Shown here one piece after another: positions 12,469 through 23,533 of a stretch of DNA of 64,000 nucleotides. Both the position numbers and the translations under genes were made by a program. The DNA is from Enoplolaimus lenunculus. Lineage: Eukaryota > Nematoda > Enoplea > Enoplida > Thoracostomopsidae. The notes below the pieces were generated by a model. The model saw nothing but the letters and a program-made list of their open reading frames with translations, ran no database searches and was not told the DNA's origin. The DNA lies in the NCBI GenBank assembly GCA_030248215.1, contig JASANG010000998.1, positions 1-64,000 of the forward strand, read 5' to 3'. Positions within the stretch are counted from its first letter, which is position 1. Every line of letters starts with the position of its first letter.

Positions 12469-12877
12469 CTGTAGTGACCCGAATAAGAGGGGGGCTGATA
12501 TTAACTTGGCCTCTCCAGAGGGTACCCCCCGTGCTATTCGGTTACAGACTGCTATTTATTTTTACCCACGCCCCACCGCCCTTCGTTACGGATATATATC
12601 CGGTACTGCAATTATCCGTTCAATTAAACGTTTGTCTTGTGTCAATAGCTTGAGCAATAATACAAGGTTATACTTAGGAATGTACTTTCAAAATTTAATT
12701 GGTCCTGGAGTCATTTATGCGCTACAATTAGGGTTATTTAATATTTATGGACTCTAATGAGGGTTTACGGACTCTATCCGCTTACGGACTCTTATTAGGG
12801 ATACGGACTCCAATTGATTCGGACTCAAAATTGGGACCCCCCTTATTATCCCTCCCCCTCTTATTCGGTCAATACAG
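12469..12877. mobile_element. TA-flanked MITE (family F, copy 2)
   Basis: CTGTAGTGACCCGAATAAGA at the left, TCTTATTCGGTCAATACAG at the right, TA on both sides (12467-12468, 12878-12879). The interior repeats GGACTC with GGGACCCCCC near the right end. Confidence 0.7.
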
Positions 12878-13532
12878 TACACGCAATTACAGAAAAATGT
12901 ACCTGAAAATATGGAGTGAAACAAATTTGTAAATGTGACAAAGCAAGTTTGGGTATTCTTAGTAAATTAGTTTAGGATATGCCCAGTTTTCAGAATTTTT
13001 TATTAAAAAGGATGATATCACTAACTTCAGCTTTCTAAGCTGCGTCTGCCGCAATGTGATTTCTGAATTTTTTACCAAAACACAAAAAAGAAGAAATTCG
13101 GTTTCAACAAGCATTCAGAAGAACTTACAATCTAATTTCTCACAAGTGAAAATTAAACATTGATCGATCAATGAAGACCATGATGAACAGCCGAAGTATA
13201 TATGCTAAAATATTTAAAATTTAAGCGACTTTATTGTTTAAACTCCGGCAAACAAGGTATTAGCAATGAAGAATATAGGAATTTGTGGTGGTTGTATAAC
13301 AGAAAGGAAAACGGACGCCGATCTCAATCTCTACCAGAAACTGATATACGGTTACACGCTACGGGATGCCACAGTTCATAGCTATGGGTCAAAGTTTAGT
13401 TCAGGTCCAGAAAAAAATCTCAAGTGTGAATCAGAACGCACTCAAGCGCCCAAGGCCTACGATTTTGTTCGCGACCTGATCAGTACATGCGCACTGATAT
13501 ATATCTGCCTGAAATAAAGTGATTATGTATCA

Positions 13533-13538
13533 TTTATT
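13533..13538 (-). terminator. poly(A) signal of the acylphosphatase-like gene
   Basis: AATAAA on the minus strand, 12 bases past the stop codon at 13550. Confidence 0.5.
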
Positions 13539-13549
13539 CATCGTCTCTT

Positions 13550-15544
13550 TCAATGTGAAGCTAAATCATCAATAATTTCATCGGTAACAGTCGGGTTTAC
13601 AGGAGGACTCTCTGATCTTACAATTGGCTGTTTCACTACTGACTTTTTGTCAGATCGCTGATTTCGGATTTCAGTAGTAGATTCATGCTCCCCCACTTCA
13701 GTATATTGAGTTTTACTACTCGATTCAGCACAGCTCACAATTGTTTTCATCGTAGTATCATCCACATTTACGGATGTGCTCGCATCACACCGTTTTGCTG
13801 TATGTTCTTCTGGAGTAGAAAGTTCGTTTTCTGACACTTGAACCAGTGCGTTGGCAACACATATGGCTGCACCAGAAACATCCGTTTGAACAGCGGCACT
13901 TAACTGACCAGCGACAGTGGTCGTTTCCGGTCGCAGCGAGGCCTTGCCTGTCGCTTCAATTTCCCCAACATAATCTTCCAGGACATCGTCATCAATTTGC
14001 TGATTCTGATTTTTCCAAACTTCCGCTCCATCGCTGATTACCTTTTTTAACCCTGTTTTTCCCATATTCTGCTCTACAGCAATGTTCTCTTTCTCCGCGC
14101 ACGGGCACGCGCTGATTTCGTCACGACAAGACTCATTTCTTATTCGAGCACCAGGTTTGTGAGACTCAATGCTAAAAGGCTTCTCACCAGCAGGATCTTT
14201 TGCAGGAGTATGTCTTTTGATAATAAACCCACCCTTAGCTTGAGACTCGCCCTGCACTGATCTAGCACCAGACAGCTGACTAATAACGCTATTTTCGCTG
14301 CAAATTGTCGGATTGCTAGAAGAACTGTTTGCGCCTTCTCCTAAGAGTTCTTCAAGCAAGTCATCATTCGTCAAATTAGGCTGATCATACAATTCGTTCT
14401 CGTTTGCTTCAGTGTCCACTCGAGTAAATTTGAGCTTTTCCACTGTTCCGGCACGTTCGAAAACTTTCCTTTGCTCATCAACATCTGCTACTGCATCACT
14501 ATCGCGTCTTCCAACGTGCTCTGAGTCAGCAGAAACATTCTGAAATTTTGTATCTTCCAAAGCTCTATCAGCATCTGTTATAGTAGCATTTTCAGAATTA
14601 TTTTCTGGCTGCGTCACTGGAAGCTCTGCTTGGCTGGTCCCATCGTGATCAGTAGTAGACAGTTCATTATCAACAGTTATATCGCCGTTTTCGCTTTGTT
14701 CGGCAACGTCCAATTGAATTTCAGTGTTAGTGTCTCCCTGAATTTCAATGTTTGTACCTCTCTGAATTTGACTGTTCTCATCTGCACGAGAGTTTTTATC
14801 GAATGTCGATACCGATAACTCTTTTATACCATCACTGGAATGCGCACCAGTACTAGTCGCTTCGGTTTTGGTGGGATTTTCTGCATGCGCGATTGCAAAC
14901 TTGGTCAAAAACCTCCAATGTTCTCGTTCTTCAATATCTCGTTCGTTGGAAAACTCTGCGTGATCAATAAGGCAGAATGGTGAACCAATCAGTGATAGCC
15001 ATTCTTTCCTGTAAAATAAAAAAAAATCATAGTTAAAATCCCATTATATAAAAAATCGTAATAAAAAATTAATGTTATTTCCAGCGGAAACATGGGCCGA
15101 TTACATACATGTACGTTAATGGTTCATACGCAAATATAGCATTGAGTATAGCATTACTTAACAATTCAGCTTAGGCAAACATGCGGCTCTGCTAGTACAG
15201 TTTTATTACGAAATATAATCGATAATATAAACTTAGTCATGACGTCAATTGGTCATCCTGTAACCAAGACGGCTTGGGCTGTATCTGGTTCACCGGGCGT
15301 TTATCCGAATATCATTTCACAAGGTGGTAGAAGCAGCAAAAAGTATTCTAAAATTTTTGTAATAAAGTAACCTAATTTATTTTAGAAACTAGACAAGTTC
15401 TTACATTTCAGTGATACTGAACTCCGATCCCTGAATTGTGCCTCTAACAGTTCCATCATCAACTGTTTCAATGAAACCAGTCAGCTCCAACGCATCAGCC
15501 TTTACTTTGGCATGCTGCAACTCATACAAGCGTAGCGGTTTTAT
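13550..15544 (-). CDS. acylphosphatase-like domain with long acidic tail, 5' end not found
   Basis: Two exons seen: 15405-15544, then 13550-15008 with the stop. The ITE|M|KEW junction is in phase. They give 532 residues. The first about 85 residues align with acylphosphatase from the middle of the fold on: LELTGFIETVDDGTVRGTIQ matches the family's GWVQNTDRGTVQG stretch, and KEWLSLIGSP followed by IDHAEFSNERDIEEREHWRF matches the second helix and last strand. Acylphosphatases split acyl-phosphates using an Arg in VQGVFFR and an Asn in GWVQN. By this alignment the Arg position is Leu and the Asn is Thr, so the domain is probably not catalytic. About 445 residues of acidic Ser/Thr/Glu/Asp-rich, low-complexity tail follow, with no recognised domain. 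That tail is far longer than the whole usual enzyme of about 100 residues. The N-terminal strand must sit in an upstream exon that I could not identify. Confidence 0.72.
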
Positions 15545-15749
15545 CTGTACGTACACGGAAGAAATATACTAAACAATTCGTAGACCGATGTTCGCTGCTA
15601 TATTTGTTCTACCAATGAAGAATTAATTTTCAAATCACTAACGTAGAAAGCTGTGACTTAAACTGCGAACAAACAGAACCACATTCTATTTGTACCAGTC
15701 GTAGTGGGACTACAAGTATTGAGCGAAGATCGAACAAACTTAAGCCATT

Positions 15750-16105
15750 AAGCTAATATGCAAATTAGCTATTAGCTAACTATTCAATTATCGGTTGTGA
15801 AGGTTTGTAGACAATTTATCCGGGTTCCTTGCACCAAAAAACCCTTTATTGGTAAAATTAGATTGCTTATAACCCTAATAATTAGTGAAATATTGCAAAA
15901 AATCCTAATTTAGGCTTATCAATTATGCTAATATGCAAATTAGCTATTAGCTAACTATTCAATTATCTGTTTTGAAGATTTGTAGACAATTTATCCTGAT
16001 TCCTCGCCCAAAAACCTTTAGTACTGAAATTACATTGCTGGTAACCGTAATAATTCGTGAAATGTGTTAAAAGTCCCAATTTAGGTTTAACCAATTATTA
16101 ATAAA
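15750..16105. repeat. two tandem units of about 175 bp
   Basis: Each unit opens GCTAATATGCAAATTAGC and continues TTGTAGACAATTTATCC. The units are diverged but align throughout. The array runs into the conserved tail listed next. Confidence 0.65.
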
Positions 16106-16149
16106 CGGCTTAAAATTTTAAAACCAATGCGAGGTTAACACCCCAAAAT

Positions 16150-16310
16150 GATAGGCTTTCAAGCAAAAACGTTTATCAAAATCGGTTCAGCGGTTCCTGA
16201 GATGGTATTCGGACGGCCGGACGGATGGACGGACATCCACCTTTAGACCCCGAGCACAAAATATATAACGCTACGCGAAACTCCGAACTTCGCTCGGAGT
16301 TTTACTTCAC
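16150..16310. mobile_element. repeat tail with AAAATCGGTTCAGCGGTTCC and GGACGGA steps
   Basis: Contains AAAATCGGTTCAGCGGTTCC, then CGGACGG/GGATGGACGGAC repeats, GTGCTCGGGGTC in reverse complement, and a hairpin ACTCCGA..TCGGAGT. This tail type is widespread in invertebrate retroposon-like repeats. No coding part is visible, so the class is left open. Confidence 0.45.
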
Positions 16311-16340
16311 TCAATAAGTTGCGTTTTATAAAATCATTAA

Positions 16341-16635
16341 AGCCCTATTCACATGTGTAAGTTTATCCCAGAAAAACTTGCACTTGCAACTTGCACGCGT
16401 AAGTTTGTTCACAAAGCTGCTTTGAAGTTCTTGTAGCTGCAAATTATTCACTGGAATTTATGCTATTTTATTTAATTCGCACCTGTGAACGCAGTTGCAA
16501 GTCAGTTGAATTGCTTGCACCTGCAATTTATTCGTCAATCGGAATGGTCCTTTGAAAATATTTGCAGCTGCAAGTATTTTGTACAAGTTGCAGCTGCTAG
16601 TTCTCGCTGCAAAAACTTGCACATGTGAATGGGGC
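16341..16635. mobile_element. TTAA-flanked piggyBac-like MITE (family H, copy 1)
   Basis: TTAA on both sides (16337-16340, 16636-16639). Inverted ends AGCCCTATTCACATGTG and CACATGTGAATGGGGC. The interior is rich in TTGCA/TGCAA and CAGCTGCAA. No coding capacity. Confidence 0.7.
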
Positions 16636-17555
16636 TTAAGTTTTTATACAACGTGTAAAGCGTTCCCCTATTAGGGATCACATAAAAAGTGGTTATTAAA
16701 TAAATTTTGCGTGATTATGACAAGTAGAATTGGCCGAAGGCCGCGTGGCATTTTCTACCAAGGTGGTGCTGAACCTAAACGCCTGATAGTGAAACAACGT
16801 GCCGGGGCGGAAGCCAAGGTCGGGGATATTTCTAGTGACAAATACAGCATTAGAGTTGCGCCGTGACCGGTACAAACGGGCCAAGGTTAGAACACGTAAA
16901 GATAACTATTAACATGAGCTACGATATACGTAATACGTATATTGTGGCTAACAGCGCGAAATTTATATATTATGTAGTGTGTACAGCAAACTATGTGAAA
17001 TTAAAAAATACCGTGTGCAGTAATTTCTTGCGATTTTTATATTTATGTAACGAGAATCGAGGGTAACAGGATTGTTTTTCATGCCAATCAATTAAGAATT
17101 GTATATGAAAACTGGTCCCGGTTAGGCCGTGAGGCCCCCCTCGGCAAATAACGTGCTGGCTCCGGGGCGTCTATAAACAGTGTATATATATAGTTCGAAC
17201 ATATGTTATGTTAGCTAAAGCATTGAACTGAAATAATATAAGCAAATTGCAATAAAATCCAGAACAGGTAACGTCTATACGTGACACAAACTATATATAT
17301 AATAATAATAATAATGGCCAAATAGAATTGCTAACAATTCAAGGATCTTTAAATGCAATTTATACATTCCACCCGTTAATTTTGCATCTGGTTCGTATAA
17401 ATGAAAGCACTTTATATATCCGCGGTTAAAATTGGTCAGGATGTTCAAACTAAGAACTCAATCTGTCTACTTGCACGCAAGGCACGGTGATTCGGCTTGA
17501 TTGCAGTTTTAAATTTTGAAACACTGTAAAGACTAACCGAAAATGATCAGAAATA

Positions 17556-17914
17556 GAGGTGTGCCGATTCATTGGCATCGGTAATCGGCACTTTTCGGGA
17601 GTATCGGCATCGCCAAAAAATTGCCGATTCTTTGCCGATACTTATTGCACAAAACAGTTGGAACGCTATCAATTTCAATTCTGGGCGCATATCAGTGTGT
17701 CTGGTCAGGAAAACTGTTATCTCTCTTGCATTTGTGTTTGAAAACATTAATTGAAATGAACCGTTCTTATAAAATTATAATCGTTTATGATGGTTAGGGT
17801 TTAAGTCTTCATATACTGATGTAATGTAGTATACTATCTGTTTATTAAGTATGGTGTAGTAAAGTTGGAATCGGTATCGGCATTGGCAAAACTTTTGGCA
17901 TCGGCACATCCCTG
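17556..17914. mobile_element. hAT-like MITE, GCCGAT family (family B, copy 1)
   Basis: Ends AGAGGTGTGCCGATTC and GGCATCGGCACATCCCTG, with repeated GGCATCGG/GCCGAT near both ends. Flanks ATCAGAAA and ATCACAAT agree at six of eight bases. Confidence 0.7.
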
Positions 17915-18456
17915 ATCACAATATATGAATGTGAATATATATCTAGTCAACAGCGATTAAATGGTTTGTGATTACGCAATTATATACCGGTAAATGCGCC
18001 ATTTAGTTAAAAACGCGTTTTAATCCAAAACTAAAATCAACCAGGATTTTTCTCTATTTATGACCATAGTACATCTTTTGGGTGGGTTCGCTAGTGGGGC
18101 TCTGCCCGACCAAAGCCCCCTCCCCCAACTCGATTAGCTCCTGGTTCAAGCCTCCACTCAAGACTGTGCCCCCGGTTGAGCATTTTTAATATTACAATTT
18201 AACACTTTTCCGGCCGTCAAACACTTTTTTGTATCAGTTATACTTATAATCTAATATAAAAGTGTGTAAAGTGTATGTACGTAATATATCAGCGATCTCG
18301 CATGGTTAAATGGAATTTTCCTATTAAAAACAGTATTTTGGTGGGTAAGAATTGTACCCACTCAAGATTTCCCCCGGTTGCCATGCCTAGGGAAATCAGG
18401 CCCCCATAATCACTTTCAATTTTAATACATACACGGGCGGGATGTGTTAAACATAT

Positions 18457-18777
18457 CAGGGTGCAAAACGGAACTGAATTATACCGGAACCGGAACACCA
18501 AAACTATACCGGAATTGTAATCGGAATCGGATCTAGAAATTTTGTACTGTACGGACAATGGTGTCTGCTAGTTGGCAAAAATTTTCAAAAAGTTCGCGTG
18601 GACAAATTGGCAATGATTTTTGGTTCTGTAAAGATAAAGTACAATCAATTATTGATAAGTTAACTTTCGAAAGCAATTTAATATTACAAAATTACGATTC
18701 CGCCTGATTGCGCAATCGGAATCGGAACTCATTTTGAGCGGAATTGTAATCGGAATCAGAATTACGGTTGCACCCCG
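18457..18777. mobile_element. hAT-like MITE, ACCGGAACCGGAA family (family E, copy 1)
   Basis: Starts CAGGGTGCAAAACGGAA, ends CGGTTGCACCCCG. CGGAATCGGAA repeats sit near both ends. Same family as 45906 and 50741. Confidence 0.6.
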
Positions 18778-20289
18778 TAATATATAAAACAAAAACAACT
18801 AAAAAATACAATACAAAGCATACTAAGCAAGCTGACACGACATCCAGAGCATTTCTTACTTTTTTGAAATGTACGCCTATAATGCATCACATTTTTACAG
18901 GTCTTCAGCCTATAACGCCATTTTGTTTACTCCAAAAAGTAAATTCAATGCCACAGTGAGCAGCAGGCGTTGGCGTGTAACAAGTTCAGCCGCAATGCGT
19001 TTTACGACAACAGATATCACTGGTTTAGCTCGCGTGTATCAATGCGTGACCGTAATCGGCAAACATGGACACCAAAGCTCAACTTAAACTATGTCAATGA
19101 ATCAGAATAGCCACACAGTTTCGAGTTTAGCTGGTTAGATTCGAAATGTTAACACTTGCACGTTCCAATACGTTAGTTGTCGACACGTTAAATTAACCAA
19201 CATTAACACCCAGGAACAGGTATATGCAGAAATTAAGCATGTTAGAGTTTCTCGTATCATTAAAGTCTCTTAAAGTCAATAATTTGTTGCAACGTTGTGA
19301 TAGTCTAACTAAACGTACCCGTAACACTGCCAAAAACACGAAAATCTACAGATTTCATTTCTTGCTTATCAATTAGAAGCACTGTTCAATAACAAGTCTC
19401 ACATTATATACAAAACATTTAGTTTGCATTGAATTACATAAATTCTATAATAACATTCTCTGAAAATGCCAAATCAGCACAAGATACGTCAACCAGGGTA
19501 CAAACAGACGGCTACTTCCGGTTGCGGTTCCGGTTTCAGCACAACATCGTCCTCCATCTGTGGTAAATGTTTACTGAACGTTTCGGGAATATTGGTAGCG
19601 AAATTTCCTATTTTTAAAAATTGTATCGTCCTGTGTGTTAGGCTTTAACTATTGGTACAATTTTGACAATAAAATTGTCAGAATTTCATAAGAAATAAGT
19701 TTAAATCCAAGACTTTGGCAACACCTGTCCGACATTTGCTAAAATTAGCAAATCAAACGTTATTTTAACTACCTAATTTCGTTTCACATCCGGCGTAGGT
19801 AGATGTTGTCGACCTCCGGCTCCGGTATTTTTCAGCTCAGGTTGCAACTTGATGTCAACCGTGATGGTTTTTTTTTGATACTGCCCACAGCCATGTCTCT
19901 TTTAAATTTTAATGCGGTTCCATTTGTTGGTGAGACTGCAACAAAGTAGAATATTAGATTTTAAACTAAATATTTGGCTTACGCTCAAGCATAGGCGTTG
20001 TTTTACCCTTTTTTGAGTTCTTAAACAAATTCGATAGAAACAATCATATAAAAGAAAAGACTTATAATGATCAGAGCTCTCCAAGTATCCAAGGACAATT
20101 ATATAAATTTGTTCGTTCCTCCTGAAATAACGGAAATGGCAGAATTTCTACATGTATATGAATTAATCTGCAACAATGGTTATAATAATGTAGTCATGCA
20201 AAGGTGATAAAAAATTCGGCACTTTAAAGAATACAAAGAAGAGTTAGAAATACTACATACATCACATTATTATAAACGCAAACCTCAAT

Positions 20290-20588
20290 AGGGATGTACC
20301 GATTAATTTGCACTTTTCGTGAGTACCGGAATCGGTGCTGCAAAAAATTGCCGATTACTTTTTGCTCATAACAGTCAGTTGGAATCCTATCAATTAAACT
20401 TCTGGGCGCATATCCGTGTGTTTGGTCAGGAAAACTGTTCTCTCTTGCGTTTATGTTTGAAAAAAATAATTGAAATGAACATCTGTTTATTAAACATTCG
20501 TGGACTATGGCTGAAATCGACATCGGTTCGGCATTGGCAAAATTTCAAAATACGAATCGGCATCGGTTCGGGATCGGCACATCCCTAA
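20290..20588. mobile_element. hAT-like MITE, GCCGAT family (family B, copy 2)
   Basis: AGGGATGTACCGATTAA at the left, ATCGGCACATCCCTA at the right, internally alignable with 17556. Flanks AACCTCAA and AACCTTAG agree at six of eight bases. Confidence 0.7.
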
Positions 20589-20962
20589 ACCTTAGTTTAA
20601 TTCTTCCCTCCGGACAAATTGGATTACATAAATTATACTAGTTTAGTTTTCCCCGCTCACGATATATTCTCCACTCCCCCTGGTATGTTTTCCATGACAA
20701 CATTCATAGTAGATTTTTTCCTCTGCTGAATTCCACCCATTTGAAGCGACATCTTCTCAAACAGTTGTACAATTTGTTTCAGAATATCAACTAACTAATA
20801 AAATTTAATTACTCCAGGAATTTTACTTATTTTTCGCAAACGCAATTTTTTAATGCCCGACCTAAGTTTTGAGATTTGTGATCTAAAACATAAAAATATT
20901 TTTATATAACAAGTCATTTAAAATTTCTTTTGTAAAAATGAAAAACGTATCTTGCCGAACAT

Positions 20963-21153
20963 CGGGGCGTAACCGGATATCCGTTTCCGGTAAAAATCGG
21001 ACATCCCGGTGAACATTTACATTTTTCAATTATGTTGGCAGAAAAATAAAACCTATTCGAAATTTATATACTTCAATATCCGTTTTCGGTTTCCTTTGTT
21101 TCGATCACTATCCGTTTCCGTTTCAGTTATTGTTACTTTCCGTTTACACCCTG
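20963..21153. mobile_element. hAT-like MITE with perfect 8-base target duplication (family C)
   Basis: CGGGGCGTAACCGGATATCC to TTTACACCCTG, flanked on both sides by CCGAACAT (20955-20962, 21154-21161). CCGTTTCCG repeats sit inside each end. 191 bp. Confidence 0.8.
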
Positions 21154-21659
21154 CCGAACATTGTTGGATTCGGCTTTATCCCAACCGAATCCGAACAGCA
21201 AGTTTTTACCGAATACGAATCTGAACATTTGTTGTCACCCTATTCCTGACAATTTGCAGAACAAATCACTTGTTTCTGGATTGCGAAAAATGGAAATGTC
21301 GTAATTATAAGTGTTATTCGAAAAAATCTGTTAAAATCTAAATTTCTTTTTTGCGTAAAAAATTATATTATTCTATGTTAACTGAAATTCAACAAAGTTC
21401 CCCAATATTTAACGCCTAGCGGGGTACAACCAGAGGTCTGCCTCCGGCACCGGCAGAAAATCGGCCTCCGAGTCCGATACAAATTTTATCGGAGATTCCG
21501 ACAGTTTCGGTAGTAAAATTTTGCATAGTATCCCAAAATTTAGCTTGTTCTGTTTTACTTTTGTCACATTTTCAGGAAAGAATTTCCGAATTTCGTAGAA
21601 AATTAGCGTAAAACCAAACAACGTAACCACATATTACAGATATTGCCTAAAATTAACCC

Positions 21660-21830
21660 TTTCTCAAATGAATATTTTCTATTTCCCCTGAGACCTACTT
21701 TTATGCTAGGATTCGAACTCCAGTGACTGGAGTGGGAGGCGTATACCATTCCCACTTAGCTATAGGAGCTTGACGCTCGAGCCCGAGGGGGCTCTCACGT
21801 CTTGTGGTGATCTAATACTATGTATAAGTT
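21660..21830 (-). mobile_element. tRNA-derived SINE
   Basis: On the minus strand the head reads like a tRNA: GCTCCTATAGCTAAGTGG (A box) and GGAGTTCGAATCCTAGC (B box, 21710-21726). The 3' acceptor strand does not pair, so this is not a working tRNA gene. A decayed copy is at 11200. Confidence 0.6.
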
Positions 21831-22636
21831 TTGAAATTGTTAAACACGGTGCGATATATACTATTTAACGTATATACACTGCGCTGCGTTGTCTACAGGC
21901 AACTCAAGGTGAGAAGGGATTAACTAATTATCCATTATTTTTACTATAAAAATTAAACCGGCATGTGGGAAAAATTCGACTGATTTAATCCTTCCGGGGG
22001 ACACCAGCACAATGGAACGCGAAAGCATTTGCAAAAAAAGTGAAACCATACCAACCAGGGTGTAACCGGATATCAGTTTCGTTTCCGGTAAAAATCGGTG
22101 TCCGTTTCCGTTACAGAAATAACGGAAATCGTTTTTTCCTTCAAAATTGTAAATAAATCACATATATTGGGCAATTTTTCATTACAGGTATGCTGCAATT
22201 ACTCGAATTAGAATAAAAATTACAAAATTCATTCAAATACTTAAAAATTTCGAGGCATACGCTATTTTTTGTTTAAAATTTTAGAAAGCCCGGTGAATAT
22301 TCGCACACCCGATTTAATCAATGTCGATAAACCAGCTCATCTCTATTGGACTGAGATAAAAAATCTCAAGCCTAGCTATGCTCTGCTCAATAATTACTAA
22401 CTTTGATTCTGTAAACACCATCATTTAGACTCATATAGCGTGTAGTTTACTTTTCAAATTAATACAATTATTTTCCCAAAACACTTGCGATTTGAGTTAC
22501 CAAAAATTCTCTAACTCTTCCCTGCATTGTCTAAACTAATGTATGATCAGCAAAAGCAAACACTGTGTAGCCAAAATAATACACAATGCGCAGTGTTTGA
22601 CCTTTTGTCGCACAACGAAATTCCAAACAGTTAATT

Positions 22637-22779
22637 CAGGGGCGTAGCCAGGAGGGGTCAAAAGCCCTCTTGGAATTTTTGTCAACGATTCTCGATACCT
22701 TTTCAGTTTGTAACACAAGAAATCCCTTTGAAACTTTATAGAACGTACACCCCTTTCTACAATCCTGACTACGACCACG
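22637..22779. mobile_element. short TIR element, CAGGGGCGTAGCCAGGA ends
   Basis: Left end CAGGGGCGTAGCCAGGA; the right end in reverse complement reads CGTGGTCGTAGTCAGGA. Aligns with 35855-36010 inside the copper ATPase gene. Confidence 0.6.
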
Positions 22780-23533
22780 AGTCAGGTGTTCGAATTATGG
22801 CTGGAAATTAGATTTCATATGAATTCAATTATAATAGAGTTAATACCTAACATTACAAACAAAAAGAAACACAAAAACACACAGCAAACACTGAAATATT
22901 CGCACAATAGTAAAATTATCATACTAGTTATTTTTCATGCAACAACATTAGCTAATGCACAATATTATCTTAAAACTAAACTCAAAATTATCACAGACAA
23001 AATCATTACATATGTACATCTTAATATACAAAGATATGCACAGTCATACATTGAATTGTGAAACCACAATTAAAAGCCGATTACTGATTCTAAGCGCCAT
23101 AGTTCTTGTAAACTTAAACGCAATTGCTCGCCATCGTGACCATGTAAATGACATTAGCAAATCTGAAATGCCACTAAAAACGAAAACGCAAACACAGTAA
23201 ACGCAATCACCATTACTATGCACTTAATTCTGTCCATGACTGCACAATACACACAGGAACAGGACCAGTATCCTCAACCTGCGTACCACCCATCGAAAGT
23301 TTGCGCTACGTGTTGTAGCTTAAAAAGCACCGAAACGAGAGCATTAGAATTCAGCATGTCTTTCGATAATTTTTCTCTCTACAACTGTGCGGAATTTCCA
23401 ATCGACAGGTGTATCATTTCGATTGTTTTTGACCCATCACTAACTACTGACGAAAATGCTGCAGACATGGAACGCGATCTCGATTAAAGTTAATTCTGTC
23501 AGAAACTCATCATAAAACAGTTCGATATATAGA

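Larger units (their letters stand above)
8711..13549. other. intergenic region, repeats only
   Basis: Between the convergent STIM and acylphosphatase-like genes. Apart from the elements listed separately I see CCGG-rich hAT-like fragments at about 9725-10020 and 10845-11113 (the latter ending GATTGCACCCTG) and at 12160-12245. No host exon recognised. Confidence 0.5.
15545..23533. other. intergenic region, repeats only
   Basis: Upstream of the acylphosphatase-like gene and downstream of the copper ATPase. Beyond the listed elements it holds hAT-like CCGG fragments (19490-19860, 21420-21660, 22069-22290), a GC-richer 190-base stretch at 16696-16884, and GC-rich sequence without clear ends at 18060-18200. 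The missing 5' exon of the acylphosphatase-like gene should be here but I cannot identify it. Confidence 0.45.

Noticed and set aside
15750-16105. CRISPR-like or satellite array
   Set aside because: Only two diverged units of about 175 bases without short direct repeats and spacers; the DNA is eukaryotic.
21710-21775. Possible tRNA gene on the minus strand
   Set aside because: A and B boxes are present but the 3' acceptor strand does not pair with the 5' strand, and a decayed relative exists at 11200; better read as a SINE head.
23218-23487. 89-codon open frame on the plus strand just past the copper ATPase stop
   Set aside because: No family match and it overlaps the likely 3' untranslated region of the ATPase transcript; treated as chance.
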